Origin: Chitinophagaceae bacterium
Lineage (GTDB): Bacteria > Bacteroidota > Bacteroidia > Chitinophagales > Chitinophagaceae
Assembly: GCA_947488765.1 (NCBI GenBank)
Contig: CANLAE010000002.1
Span: 62,001 to 126,000, forward strand
Direction of reading: 5' to 3'
DNA: 64,000 nucleotides
Shown here: one piece after another, positions 46,449 to 56,282 of the stretch
How the letters are laid out: each line of letters begins with the position of its first letter
Position numbering within the stretch: the stretch's first letter is position 1
Program-made: the position numbers and the translations under genes
The notes under the pieces: generated by a model
Databases searched by the model: none
The model's input: only the letters and a program-made list of their open reading frames with translations
Told to the model about the DNA's origin: nothing

Positions 46449-47999
46449 TTAATTGATATCAATTTTTGCAAAGCAAACATAGTTTCTGAATTGACACGGA
46501 ACAATTATTTGTCTGAAACCTACTTGTTTAGCATATTTTGGCATAAAATCATAGCCTTTGTCTAAATTTTTAATTGTAGGATTTCTATTGATTTGTCCTT
46601 CGGATGTAATACTTTGATTGGTTAATACATTATTTCGTTTTTCTTGCACATTAAAAAAGAAATGTAATAAATCGCCTGTATTAACCATCGTATAACCAAT
46701 CAGATAATCTGTATTTTCATCATATTGAGATTTGTTGATGATATTTGTCCATTCAACTTTTCCTATTGAGTCATAACTCAATATTGCAATATTTTCTGCA
46801 TAATATTTTGTTACGTCATTAAAATTTGTAGTTCTACCAAATGGGTATGCCATACTAGATCTGCCAAAATCGCCCACCCATGCATTCGGTGAATAATATC
46901 CGCTGCCAATACCAATAGAATTACCTCCCCACGAATCCCATCTGTTGCTATTCATTCCACTTCTGGTAGAGGTATAGCTTGCTTCGGCTGCAATTATAAA
47001 GCCGCCATCTTTTTTAAGAATAATGTTGCGTAAAAAGTAATCATTAAAAGCACTTTTTAAGTTGTTATTGCCTTTTGCTTCAGCTCTTAACTCATCAGAA
47101 AAGCTAACAATATTCGTTTGTTCTTTTGACTTTGATTGATCCCAATAACAAGCATATAATCCATCTACATTTCCTCTGCGTTGCTTGCTATAGAAAGAAA
47201 CTATCACAAATCGCTTGTTTATATTATCCATCTTTACATTCAACTCATCCAAAAAAATACCTGGTACTTTTAAATCTGTAAATGATACATTGCTAGCATT
47301 TATTTCTTTGCTAAACAAAGTAATTTTTGTTATATTATCATTTTGAGCAGTACCTGCAGCTCGAATAAAAAAAAGTGTTCCTGAATTATCTAATACAAAG
47401 TCAACCAGAAAATCATTTCTGTCGGGCATTTGTATTCCAATTTCAGAACGATGTATTAACTGTAAATCTTTGTCAAATAAAGAAGTGGTAACAATATGCT
47501 TTTTATCATTTTTATTATTCACTTTAAAACACATTATCTTTTGTTTATCCTCACTAAAGATTACAGAGTAAAATTTATTAGATGCAAAAAAACTAATCTC
47601 AGTAGTATCAAGTTGAATTGGATCACTCATTTTTTTTCCTTTCGCATCAAGCTTTACAGCCATACTATAAATAATATTCCGCTTTTGAAATTGATAAAAC
47701 ATGTAACAATAATTGGGGTAGGCTAAGAATTCTGAACTAATAATTTTACCCGGTAAAAAATCTAAAGCATTTTTTTCAATAAGTTTCATTTGAGCATCAT
47801 ATACTGCTATCGAATGCATATCACCTCTTTGATTTTTATAAATCAAACAATTATTATTTAATTTACCAATAATCATGAAATTGTTGGAAATATTATCATC
47901 CCTATCAGGTTCTGAATAAATTACTTTTTGAGCTGTTGCCAAAAAGGAGAAGCCAATTAATAAAATTATAATTAAGAATAGTTTTTGTGTACGCAACAT
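46449..47999 (-). CDS. Secreted protein of unknown function, propeller-like
   Basis: A 516-residue protein with a signal peptide ending ATA|Q near residue 24. The body has repeated strand patterns with alternating hydrophobic residues and DNSGTLFF / KKDGGFIIAAE turns, resembling a beta-propeller, but I see no clear family signature. A Gly/Ser/Asn-rich low-complexity part around 355-385 (RWDSWGGNSIGIGSG) interrupts it. It is the first gene of the leftward run with DUF6427, purQ and the DsbD pair. Function is not assigned. Confidence 0.6.
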   Translation of the reverse strand: MLRTQKLFLIIILLIGFSFLATAQKVIYSEPDRDDNISNNFMIIGKLNNNCLIYKNQRGDMHSIAVYDAQMKLIEKNALDFLPGKIISSEFLAYPNYCYMFYQFQKRNIIYSMAVKLDAKGKKMSDPIQLDTTEISFFASNKFYSVIFSEDKQKIMCFKVNNKNDKKHIVTTSLFDKDLQLIHRSEIGIQMPDRNDFLVDFVLDNSGTLFFIRAAGTAQNDNITKITLFSKEINASNVSFTDLKVPGIFLDELNVKMDNINKRFVIVSFYSKQRRGNVDGLYACYWDQSKSKEQTNIVSFSDELRAEAKGNNNLKSAFNDYFLRNIILKKDGGFIIAAEASYTSTRSGMNSNRWDSWGGNSIGIGSGYYSPNAWVGDFGRSSMAYPFGRTTNFNDVTKYYAENIAILSYDSIGKVEWTNIINKSQYDENTDYLIGYTMVNTGDLLHFFFNVQEKRNNVLTNQSITSEGQINRNPTIKNLDKGYDFMPKYAKQVGFRQIIVPCQFRNYVCFAKIDIN

Positions 48000-48149
48000 T
48001 TTTTAATTTTTATTGATTCAAATGTACAAATTGAATGTGAAGCGATAACTAACAATTGTTGGTATTTATTAAATAAACCATTTGACTGGTATCGTTAAAA
48101 TTTCAGTCAATAACTTTATAAAATTAAAACAAAGAAAGCATTTTACTTC

Positions 48150-48157
48150 TACATTTG
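48150..48157 (+). promoter_or_regulatory. Candidate -7 box of kup
   Basis: TACATTTG, full match to TAnnTTTG, 27 bases before the GTG start. No -33 TTTG seen. Confidence 0.45.
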
Positions 48158-48184
48158 TTCTCTCATTAAAACACAATCCATCCA

Positions 48185-50167
48185 GTGGGCAAAAATTTAA
48201 ATAGAGTTTCAGCTGCAGGCTTATTAATTGCATTGGGAATTATTTATGGTGATATCGGCACTTCACCTTTGTACGTTTTAAAAGCAATTGTTGACGACAA
48301 GCCCATTACAGATTTGCTAATTATTGGCTCACTAAGTTGTATTATCTGGACACTTACTTTGCAAACCACAGTAAAATATGTGATACTTACTCTAAAGGCT
48401 GACAATAGAGGGGAAGGTGGAATTTTTAGTTTGTATGCACTAGTCCGCAGAAGAAAAAAATGGCTTGTAATTCCTGCTATGATTGGAGGTGCGGCTTTAT
48501 TAGCTGATGGAATTATTACTCCTCCAATTTCTGTAACTTCTGCTATTGAAGGGTTAAGACAATTACCTGCATTTGCCAAAATACAACAAAGTACAATTGT
48601 AATTATTGTTATTGGAATTATCAGTGTTTTATTCTTTTTACAACAATTTGGAACTACTACAATTGGGAAATTATTTGGACCAATTATGGGTATTTGGTTT
48701 ACAATGTTGGCAGTATTAGGAATTGCACATTTAACAGATGATTTATCTATTTTCAAAGCATTAAGTCCGCATTATGCAATACAGTTACTAACCCAATACC
48801 CAAAAGGTTTTTGGTTGTTGGGTGCTGTATTTTTATGTACTACCGGAGCGGAGGCTTTATATAGTGACTTAGGACATTGTGGAAAGGGAAATATTCGTTA
48901 TTCATGGATTTTTGTAAAGGTCTGTTTAATACTGAATTACTTAGGACAAGGTGCTTGGATTTTAGCTAATAAAAAAGGAATGGTATTTGATACAACTTAC
49001 GATTTGGTTTTCAATCCCTTCTTCAACATTATGCCGCATTGGTTTAAATTGATCGGAATTATCATTGCTACAGTAGCTGCTATTATTGCATCACAAGCAT
49101 TAATCAGTGGTTCATTTACACTCATCTCAGAAGCAATGCGTTTGAATCTTTGGCCCAAAATGAAAGTGAATTATCCTACAGAAGAAAAAGGTCAATTATA
49201 CATTCCCGGAATTAGTTTGTTGTTATGGCTTGGTTGTTTAGGCATCGTGTTATTTTTTCAGGAATCTTCTAAAATGGAAGCTGCATATGGCTTGGCTATC
49301 ACCATGTGCATGATTAGTACTAGTATTTTATTTGCAAATTTTTTGGTAAGTCATCGTACACTTCCTTTGTGGATTTATATTTATTTAGCAATTTATTTGG
49401 GTATTGAAATTTCATTTTTAATTGCCAATCTTGAAAAATTTCCGCATGGTGGTTATGTTACTTTAGTTGTTGGTGGTGCATTATTTGTGGTGATGTATGT
49501 TTGGTTTAGAAGTAGAAAAATTAAAAACAGATACGTTGAATTTGTAAGATTGGAAGATTATATTCCACAAATACAAGAATTAAGCAATGATAAAACTGTT
49601 CCAAAATATTCTACTCATTTAGTGTATATGACAAGTGCCAATAACCCAAAAGAGATAGAGCACAAAATCATGTATTCCATCTTAAATAAAAGGCCAAAAA
49701 GAGCAGATATTTATTGGTTTGTTCATGTTGATGTACTAGATGACCCTTATACTTGCGAATACTCGGTAGATCATATTATTCCCAACGATATTATCAGAAT
49801 AGAATTCAGATTAGGATTTAGAGTGGAGCAACGTATCAATGTAATGTTTAAAAAAGTTGTGGCTGATTTAGTAGCAAACCGAGAAGTAAATATTACAAGC
49901 CGCTACGACAGTTTGGGTAAAAATAAAGTAGCTGGAGATTTTCAATTTGTAGTATTGGAAAAATATTTAAGTCAGGATAATGAGCTTCCTTTTATAGAAA
50001 AAATTATCATGAAATTATATTTCTGGTTGAAAGAAATATCACTGGGAGAAGAACGAGGTTTCGGATTAGATCCAAGCTCTGTTGTTGTTGAAAAATTTCC
50101 GCTTATTGTTGCCCCTTTAACAGATTTTAAATTACGAAGAACGTATCATGATGGCAGTGAAGATTAA
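48185..50167 (+). CDS. kup: Potassium transporter Kup
   Basis: KUP/HAK/KT-family K+:H+ symporter, 660 residues, with about 12 TM helices to residue 440 and a cytoplasmic C-terminal domain (about 445-660). Family motif GIIYGDIGTSPLYVLK near 18-33, GEGGIFSLYALVRR near 78, and CTTGAEALYSDLGHCG near 218. The frame begins with GTG at 48185; no ATG nearby fits the family start. It is followed by the rhodanese gene (33-base gap), probably co-transcribed. Confidence 0.96.
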   Translation: MGKNLNRVSAAGLLIALGIIYGDIGTSPLYVLKAIVDDKPITDLLIIGSLSCIIWTLTLQTTVKYVILTLKADNRGEGGIFSLYALVRRRKKWLVIPAMIGGAALLADGIITPPISVTSAIEGLRQLPAFAKIQQSTIVIIVIGIISVLFFLQQFGTTTIGKLFGPIMGIWFTMLAVLGIAHLTDDLSIFKALSPHYAIQLLTQYPKGFWLLGAVFLCTTGAEALYSDLGHCGKGNIRYSWIFVKVCLILNYLGQGAWILANKKGMVFDTTYDLVFNPFFNIMPHWFKLIGIIIATVAAIIASQALISGSFTLISEAMRLNLWPKMKVNYPTEEKGQLYIPGISLLLWLGCLGIVLFFQESSKMEAAYGLAITMCMISTSILFANFLVSHRTLPLWIYIYLAIYLGIEISFLIANLEKFPHGGYVTLVVGGALFVVMYVWFRSRKIKNRYVEFVRLEDYIPQIQELSNDKTVPKYSTHLVYMTSANNPKEIEHKIMYSILNKRPKRADIYWFVHVDVLDDPYTCEYSVDHIIPNDIIRIEFRLGFRVEQRINVMFKKVVADLVANREVNITSRYDSLGKNKVAGDFQFVVLEKYLSQDNELPFIEKIIMKLYFWLKEISLGEERGFGLDPSSVVVEKFPLIVAPLTDFKLRRTYHDGSED

Positions 50168-50200
50168 TCGCTTTTATTATACAAATGAATCCTTCTTAAA

Positions 50201-50506
50201 TTGAATAACAGCATCACTCCTATTGAATTATATCACAAACTACTGCAACAAGAAAATTTGTTGCTAATTGATGTTAGAGAAGCATTTGAACATGATGAAT
50301 TTAATATCGGAGGAACATTAATTCCCCTATCCGAAATCACAAAGCACCTAAACGAAATTTCAACAAATAAGGAAGTAATATTTTATTGCAAAAAGGGCAT
50401 TAGAAGTAGTATTGCCATTCAAAGATTACAAGAGAAATTTCCATTCACAAATCTTATCAATTTAAAAGGTGGAATAGATGCTTGGAAAAAGGAAATTGTG
50501 GTTTAA
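50201..50506 (+). CDS. Single-domain rhodanese
   Basis: A 101-residue rhodanese homology domain that carries sulfur as a persulfide. LIDVREAFEHDEFNIGG near 23-39 and the catalytic loop YCKKGIRSS near 66 with the active Cys; GGIDAWKK closes the fold. The best start is TTG at 50201; the nearby ATG at 50185 is out of frame. Its end overlaps that of the convergent MBOAT gene by 4 bases (50503-50506). Specific partner unknown. Confidence 0.9.
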   Translation: MNNSITPIELYHKLLQQENLLLIDVREAFEHDEFNIGGTLIPLSEITKHLNEISTNKEVIFYCKKGIRSSIAIQRLQEKFPFTNLINLKGGIDAWKKEIVV

Positions 50507-51987
50507 AATTTCAGATAAATAGGCATAACAGGTTCACTGCTTTTAAATACTCCATAAATAAATACGAATACAAAAAAGATTAGTACAAATACAATCATTG
50601 GTTTATTTTGAAGTTTGTCGGTTAAACGCTCTTTATATCTTTCCGGCATAGCATGTAATATATATCCCAGGAAAATCATCATTACTACTTTTTTGTAATT
50701 TTCAAAAAATTGTACAACAACCGACCAATCAAATTGAGAAAAAATTTGATGAATCATTTCATTTGCTATTGTCATATTTTCAGCATGAAAAAATATCCAG
50801 CAGAAACATACAAAATGAAAAGTAAAAAGCAGAGCAACTGTTTTGTAAATAGCTGAATTGATAATAGCAGCAAATGATGTTGTTTGTTGTTTCCACAATT
50901 TATGAATTGCCAATGCTATTCCATGTAAGCCACCCCAAATAATAAAATTATAACTTGCGCCATGCCACAAACCACCAAGCAACATGGTAATCATCAAAAA
51001 AACATACGTAAGTAATTTTCCTTTTCTGTTACCACCCATTGGAATGTACAAGTAATCACGCAACCAACTTGAAAGTGAAATATGCCATCGCCTCCAGAAC
51101 TCACTAATATCAGTACTTTGATAAGGAGATAAGAAGTTTGGAGGAATTGTATATCCCAACCATCTTGCTATACCAATTGCAATTGAACTATAACCGCTAA
51201 AGTCACAATAAATCACAATTGCATAAGCATATACAGCCATTAAACACTCTAGTCCTGTATGTTTCAAAGGTGAATCAAAAATGTAGTTTACATAATTAAG
51301 TGTGATATAATCCGAGATTATTAGTTTCTTAAATAAACCAGAAACTATCATCACAAACCCAGCAGTAAAATCTTTTGATGAAATAAAATAAGGCTTATTG
51401 ATTTGTGGTATAAAATCTTTGGCTCTTACAATTGGCCCCATCACAAGTTTTGGAAAGAAAGAAAGAAACAATAGATACTCATTAAACTTTTTTACCGGTA
51501 TAAATTCACCCCTGTAAACATCAACTGTATAACTGATATTTTCAAACGTATAAAATGAAATACCTACGGGCAATAATATATTTAAAGGATGTAGTGAAAT
51601 TGAAAAATTATCATTTGTAATATGAATAAAAAAATCAGTGTACTTGAAATAAAACAAAATTCCAAGATTGAAAAAAATACTAATAACCAATAATATCCGC
51701 TTCTTGAAAGGAACTGTTTGTTTGTAAATTAAGTTGGATAATACAAAATCAGCAATCGCTGAAACGATTACCAGCACAACAAAAAAACCACTTGCCTTAT
51801 AAAAAAAGTACAAAGAAAAAAAACAAAAAATAGTAGTACGTGCAGTAATATTTTTTCTGAAAATAAAATATAGTAAAATGAAAAGAAAGAAAAAATAAAC
51901 AAAGAAACCATTGTTAAATAATAATGGATTACTTGAATCATATAAAAATTGATGCAAAAAAGAATTACAATCAAATGAAGGGAACAT
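50503..51987 (-). CDS. MBOAT-family O-acyltransferase (AlgI/PatA-like)
   Basis: A 494-residue polytopic membrane enzyme that passes acyl groups across the membrane onto an extracytoplasmic sugar polymer. The conserved segment WHISLSSWLRDYLYIPMGGN (near 285) and the catalytic His in GLWHGASYNFIIWG (near 325) fit the AlgI/DltB type. I use the ATG at 51987: it lies directly after the upstream stop, and the preceding in-frame residues belong to upstream coding sequence. The SGNH gene ends one base before its start, so the two are coupled. Likely partners modify peptidoglycan or an exopolysaccharide. Confidence 0.9.
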   Translation of the reverse strand: MFPSFDCNSFLHQFLYDSSNPLLFNNGFFVYFFFLFILLYFIFRKNITARTTIFCFFSLYFFYKASGFFVVLVIVSAIADFVLSNLIYKQTVPFKKRILLVISIFFNLGILFYFKYTDFFIHITNDNFSISLHPLNILLPVGISFYTFENISYTVDVYRGEFIPVKKFNEYLLFLSFFPKLVMGPIVRAKDFIPQINKPYFISSKDFTAGFVMIVSGLFKKLIISDYITLNYVNYIFDSPLKHTGLECLMAVYAYAIVIYCDFSGYSSIAIGIARWLGYTIPPNFLSPYQSTDISEFWRRWHISLSSWLRDYLYIPMGGNRKGKLLTYVFLMITMLLGGLWHGASYNFIIWGGLHGIALAIHKLWKQQTTSFAAIINSAIYKTVALLFTFHFVCFCWIFFHAENMTIANEMIHQIFSQFDWSVVVQFFENYKKVVMMIFLGYILHAMPERYKERLTDKLQNKPMIVFVLIFFVFVFIYGVFKSSEPVMPIYLKF

Positions 51988-51988
51988 A

Positions 51989-53365
51989 CTATTTTTTATG
52001 GTTTGCGGTTGTATTGATAATTTTTTGATACTCGTATAAAACAGACTCAAATAAACTTCTTCCAATAATTGCACTACCAAGTGTATTTGGATGCATAAAA
52101 TCTTTATAAGCCAATGGTGGCTTACTATTCACCCAGTTTACCATACTACCTTCTCCACCAATACTCATAAATGTATTGTAAAATGCGATATCAGTTTCGT
52201 ATGCAATTTTTTGTTGTAAATAGAGCAATGCATTCATACCTTTTGCTGTTTTATATTCATTACCATACCTGAAAGATCGATCAGCAGTACTCAACAATAA
52301 AATATCTACATTACTAAATCCTGCTTTTAGTTTCTGTATAGACTTTTTCATTAGAGTGCTATACCAATCAAAATTTTCATCTGACGCTTTTCCAAAAATA
52401 TTTACCCCATATTGCAATACAATTAAATCATAGGTATGATTGGCAGTAATTGATTGTAGAAATGTAGTATCCATTTTTACAAAATCAGTTCCTGAATTTC
52501 CTCTGAAAGAAAAATTATCTACAATAATGCCTTCAGGTGATTCTAATGAAATACCAAAAACAGGCATCTGATTATTCACTTCTAATTTAATTTTATTCGA
52601 AGGGGAAGTTTCTAAAAGCATGCTGTTAAAATTTGTAGCAGCCGAAACTTTTATTTGTTTTCCATTCGCCAAAATATCAGTAGCAAGAGTTTTTCCATAT
52701 AATAAATACTTCTGTAAAGGGAGATTATTTTTAGCAGTATTATCTGCAATTTCAGTAACAGAATGACCATTTGCAAAAAAACACCTACCTGAAATATATA
52801 AGGTAGTTTTATCTGTGTTATTTCTGAAATTAATTTCTTTCCAGTTTTCAGAAGCACTTATCATTGCAGTTGTTCTTCCATTTGCTGCCGGATAACTAAT
52901 AGGAAGAAAGCCAACTCCATAGCCCCCAAATCGTTGCTGCATCAATGTTCTAAAAGTTTGGGTAATAAGGTCATCTTCTATCATACTATCACCCAAAAAT
53001 GCTATCCTGATTTTTTTCCGTTTGCCTTTATGAAACTCATCTAACTTTTGTATAAAAATTGGCAAAGCAATTACAGAAGAATCAATTGCATAATTTGTAA
53101 CCCTGTTTGGTGTTTGGTAAAGTTTAAACTTTTTTTGTATTGAAGATGAATCTACATTTATTTTAGATTCAACAATTGATGACGTATCAATCTGTTGTTT
53201 AACTGAATTAATTGATTTTTTTGGTCCACGAAAAATATCAGATACTAAACTGATATTTTTCAGAGGCTCGTATTCTATAGAAAAAAATGTACTTAGCAGT
53301 GATAACAAAAAGAGTGAGGAGGTGGTGATGACAACAAACCAAAGGACTCGTTTATGATTATTCAT
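51989..53365 (-). CDS. SGNH/GDSL hydrolase-fold protein, membrane-anchored
   Basis: A 458-residue protein with an N-terminal TM anchor (about 8-28) and an SGNH domain (about 110-455). Blocks: AFLGDSMIED (Ser nucleophile), FRGNSG (Gly), LQYGVN (Asn) and DFMHPN (Asp/His). Such proteins paired with MBOAT acyltransferases complete O-acetyl transfer (as in PatA/PatB or AlgI/AlgJ systems). A 4-base ATGA overlap joins it to the upstream glucosaminidase gene and one base separates it from the MBOAT gene. Confidence 0.86.
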   Translation of the reverse strand: MNNHKRVLWFVVITTSSLFLLSLLSTFFSIEYEPLKNISLVSDIFRGPKKSINSVKQQIDTSSIVESKINVDSSSIQKKFKLYQTPNRVTNYAIDSSVIALPIFIQKLDEFHKGKRKKIRIAFLGDSMIEDDLITQTFRTLMQQRFGGYGVGFLPISYPAANGRTTAMISASENWKEINFRNNTDKTTLYISGRCFFANGHSVTEIADNTAKNNLPLQKYLLYGKTLATDILANGKQIKVSAATNFNSMLLETSPSNKIKLEVNNQMPVFGISLESPEGIIVDNFSFRGNSGTDFVKMDTTFLQSITANHTYDLIVLQYGVNIFGKASDENFDWYSTLMKKSIQKLKAGFSNVDILLLSTADRSFRYGNEYKTAKGMNALLYLQQKIAYETDIAFYNTFMSIGGEGSMVNWVNSKPPLAYKDFMHPNTLGSAIIGRSLFESVLYEYQKIINTTANHKK

Positions 53366-53874
53366 TTAGAATGCGAAATATTATTTGGTTTGTCTAAATT
53401 ATACTTTTTTATTGCATTCAATATTAATTTTTTCCAAACTTCCGGTTGAGTACTATATCCTGCTTTTGCCATTGCGTTAATCCAAAGTAAAGAAGATTTA
53501 TTTCCTTTCAATTTTGCATAATATTTTTTTCTACTAACCATCCCACAAAAGTCTTTAAAAGACGCTTCTGCATTCGGATATTGCTTGAACATGGTTTTGA
53601 TACCATTTGTTTTTAATAAATTATTTTTGCCAACTATTCCAAAATGATTGTTTAACAGCCTACCATTTTTAGTTTGCCCTGCACCCGATTCTACAATGCT
53701 GATAGCAGTTATTACACTTGTAGGAATTCCATATTCATCTGAAAGTTGCTCAACTAAATTGTGGTATTTGTTAATATAATCTCTAACTACACCGGCATTA
53801 ACATTACTAGTAAAAAAGAAAATAAAAAGCAATGGCAGCAGTATTTTCAAATATATTTTTATGCTACATTTCAT
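53362..53874 (-). CDS. Secreted glucosaminidase-domain protein
   Basis: A 170-residue protein; signal peptide ends VNA|G near residue 27. The rest is a glucosaminidase domain (PF01832, lysozyme-like): ISIVESGAGQTKNG near 59 with the catalytic Glu (first helix) and HFGIVGKN, then YPNAEASFKDFCGMV near 100 and GYSTQPEVWKKLI near the C-terminus. It is the first gene of a tightly coupled operon with the SGNH and MBOAT genes. Peptidoglycan is the probable substrate, which hints that the acyltransfer module also acts there. Confidence 0.87.
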   Translation of the reverse strand: MKCSIKIYLKILLPLLFIFFFTSNVNAGVVRDYINKYHNLVEQLSDEYGIPTSVITAISIVESGAGQTKNGRLLNNHFGIVGKNNLLKTNGIKTMFKQYPNAEASFKDFCGMVSRKKYYAKLKGNKSSLLWINAMAKAGYSTQPEVWKKLILNAIKKYNLDKPNNISHSK

Positions 53875-53972
53875 AATTTATTATTAGGTAAAGCAATCAT
53901 TATAATTACAAATTAAACCATTAATTTTAAAAATAGTTTATTTTGCTTCCATTATATCAATAAATAATTCTC

Positions 53973-55310
53973 ATGAAATACGTTTTTATCTTCCTTGCTA
54001 TTATACTTTCAGGTTCTGCTATGTCTCAAACAATCATTCACAGAGACAAAGAAATTGATCAGATGGTTAAAGAAGTAAATAAAGATACTTTAACAAAATA
54101 TATTGATAAGCTAGTATCTTTTGGAACAAGAAATACATTGAGTACACAGTCCAACAATGCAAGAGGAATAGGAGCTGCAAGGAATTGGGTCTTACAAAAA
54201 TTTAATGAATACAGCAAACAAAGTAACAACAAACTTTCCGCTTATATTGATACTGTCACCTACCCTGCCGATGGCAAAAGAGTGGACAGAAAAATTATAT
54301 TAGGCAATGTTGTAGCAATATTAAAAGGAACAGACACAAGCGATAAAAGAATATTTGTTATCAGCGGACATTTAGATGGCATGCGAACTAATGTAATGGA
54401 TAGTGTTGCAGATGCTCCCGGTGCAAATGATGATGCAAGCGGCTGTGCTGCTGTATTGGAATGTGCCCGAATCATGAGCAAGCATCAGTTTCCTGCAACA
54501 ATTGTTTTTGTTACTGTTTCCGGCGAAGAGCAAGGATTACTTGGTGCAAATTTCATGGCAGAGAAAGCCAAAAAAGAAAACTGGCAAATTGAAGCGGTAT
54601 TAAACAATGATATCATGGGCAGTAACAACAGCAATGAAACAAATATTATCGACAATACAAGACTACGGGTGTTTAGTGAAGGTTTATCTGTTAATGATAC
54701 CGGTAAAGTTGCAATGAATATTAGAAATCTAGGTTTGGAAAATGATGGCAATGCAAGACAATTAGCCAGATACATCAAAGAAGTTGGCGAGCGTTATGTA
54801 GAAAATTTAGAAATTGTAATGGTGTACAGAAACGATCGGTTTTTACGAGGCGGAGATCATACACCATACGTGCAGCGAGGATTTGCAGCTGTTCGGTTTA
54901 CAGAGATGAATGAAAATTATTACCATCAACACCAGGACGTACGTGTAGAAAATAATATTCAATATGGAGATTTGCCCGAATTTATGGACTTTGAATATTT
55001 AAGAAAAAATACAGCAGTGAATCTTGCAAATCTTGCAAAAGCACCATCAAAGCCTGAAGAGGTAAAAGTTGAAGTAAAAAAATTAAGCAACAGCACTTCA
55101 TTGCAATGGAAAGCCCCTAAAACAGGCAAAACAAAAGGCTATTATGTATTAATCAGAGAAACAACAAGTGCTGTTTGGCAAAAGAAATTTTTTACTGAAA
55201 ACACCGAAATAAAATTACCATTTAGCAAAGACAATTATTTCTTTGCTGTGCAAAGTATTACAGAAAGTGGCAACGAAAGTTTGCCTGTGGTTCCATTACC
55301 TGCAAGATAA
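53973..55310 (+). CDS. M28-family zinc aminopeptidase with C-terminal fibronectin-like domain
   Basis: A 445-residue secreted peptidase, signal ends AMS|Q near residue 18. Zinc ligands of M28: His in SGHLDGM, Asp in GANDDASG, Glu pair in SGEEQG, Asp in NNDIMG, and His in NYYHQHQD. The last 80 residues (from about 360) look like a fibronectin-III domain (STSLQWKAPKTG). It may act on N-terminal residues of peptides in the periplasm. A TTTTG box at 53941-53945 lies 27 bases upstream. Followed by an esterase gene 18 bases later. Confidence 0.92.
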   Translation: MKYVFIFLAIILSGSAMSQTIIHRDKEIDQMVKEVNKDTLTKYIDKLVSFGTRNTLSTQSNNARGIGAARNWVLQKFNEYSKQSNNKLSAYIDTVTYPADGKRVDRKIILGNVVAILKGTDTSDKRIFVISGHLDGMRTNVMDSVADAPGANDDASGCAAVLECARIMSKHQFPATIVFVTVSGEEQGLLGANFMAEKAKKENWQIEAVLNNDIMGSNNSNETNIIDNTRLRVFSEGLSVNDTGKVAMNIRNLGLENDGNARQLARYIKEVGERYVENLEIVMVYRNDRFLRGGDHTPYVQRGFAAVRFTEMNENYYHQHQDVRVENNIQYGDLPEFMDFEYLRKNTAVNLANLAKAPSKPEEVKVEVKKLSNSTSLQWKAPKTGKTKGYYVLIRETTSAVWQKKFFTENTEIKLPFSKDNYFFAVQSITESGNESLPVVPLPAR

Positions 55311-55328
55311 TTTTCAAAATACAATGTA

Positions 55329-56201
55329 ATGAAAAAATTAAAACAAACAATCCTACTCATTTCTATTACTATATTATTTTTTGCATGTAAAAAAAATGAT
55401 TCAGTAATAACGGGAAACACAGTACCAGAGCTGATTTTAACCGATGTTGCTTATGCATCAATAAGTACACAACAAAAAATGGATGTGTATTTACCAGCAG
55501 ACAGAAGCACTGCAACTACCTATGCAGTAGTGATGATTCATGGAGGAAGCTGGAGTGGCGGTGATAAATCAGATTTTAATACAAACATTCCAGAGCTAAG
55601 ACAATTGTTAGGTAACTATGCAGTCTTTAATTTAAACTACAGATTGGCAAATGGAAGTAGCATTTTATTACAACAACAAACCGACGATATCAATACAGCA
55701 TTAGACTTCATCACTAGCAAAGCAAGCGACTATAAAATCAACACATCCAAACTTGCATTTATGGGAGCAAGTGCCGGCGCACATTTGGCTTTATTAAAAA
55801 GTTATAAGTTCAACACCGATGCGAGAATTAAAGCTATCGTAGATTTATTTGGGCCAACAGACATGGCATGGATGTACAACAGTCATCCAATCCCAAGTAT
55901 TACACAACCTATTATTGTAAATGTTATCGGTGGCACTCCCACTACCAATGCAACCAATTATACCAATGGAAGTCCAATCAATTTTGTAACTGCTGCATCT
56001 CCTCCAACAATTATTTTTCATGGCACAAGTGATCTTGTAGTCCCTATCAGCGAAAGCAGCAAGTTGCAGGCAAAACTTTTATTAAATGGTGTTGCAAACC
56101 AATATGTAACTTATGCAGGCGAACAACATGGTTGGACAGGTGCTAACTTAACAGATACATACAACAAAGCAGTTGTGTTTATTAAAAATTATGTGAAGTA
56201 A
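55329..56201 (+). CDS. Lipoprotein alpha/beta hydrolase (esterase)
   Basis: A 290-residue lipoprotein, lipobox FFA|C near residue 20. Alpha/beta hydrolase of the BD-FAE/esterase type: oxyanion segment MIHGGSWSGGDKSDF near 73, nucleophile elbow GASAGAHLA near 148, acid DLVVPISE near 238, and His in GEQHGWTG near 270. A carboxylesterase acting on small acyl or feruloyl esters is likely, but substrate is unresolved. It follows the M28 peptidase with an 18-base gap and ends just before a bidirectional terminator. Confidence 0.85.
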   Translation: MKKLKQTILLISITILFFACKKNDSVITGNTVPELILTDVAYASISTQQKMDVYLPADRSTATTYAVVMIHGGSWSGGDKSDFNTNIPELRQLLGNYAVFNLNYRLANGSSILLQQQTDDINTALDFITSKASDYKINTSKLAFMGASAGAHLALLKSYKFNTDARIKAIVDLFGPTDMAWMYNSHPIPSITQPIIVNVIGGTPTTNATNYTNGSPINFVTAASPPTIIFHGTSDLVVPISESSKLQAKLLLNGVANQYVTYAGEQHGWTGANLTDTYNKAVVFIKNYVK

Positions 56202-56231
56202 ATTTTAAAGTCTTAGATCTTACAGAATTAA

Positions 56232-56263
56232 AAAATCCCAAATAAAAAAATATTTGGGATTTT
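56232..56263. terminator. Bidirectional terminator between convergent genes
   Basis: AAAATCCCAAATA (56232-56244) and its exact complement TATTTGGGATTTT (56251-56263) around a 6-base loop of A. Serves the esterase gene (plus) and the DPP IV-like gene (minus). Confidence 0.8.
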
Positions 56264-56282
56264 CTTTGATTACAATTAGATA

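Noticed and set aside
51988-52080. Longer N-terminus of the MBOAT protein from 52080
   Set aside because: Those codons overlap the SGNH gene's C-terminus in another frame and are followed by a well-placed ATG one base after that gene's stop.
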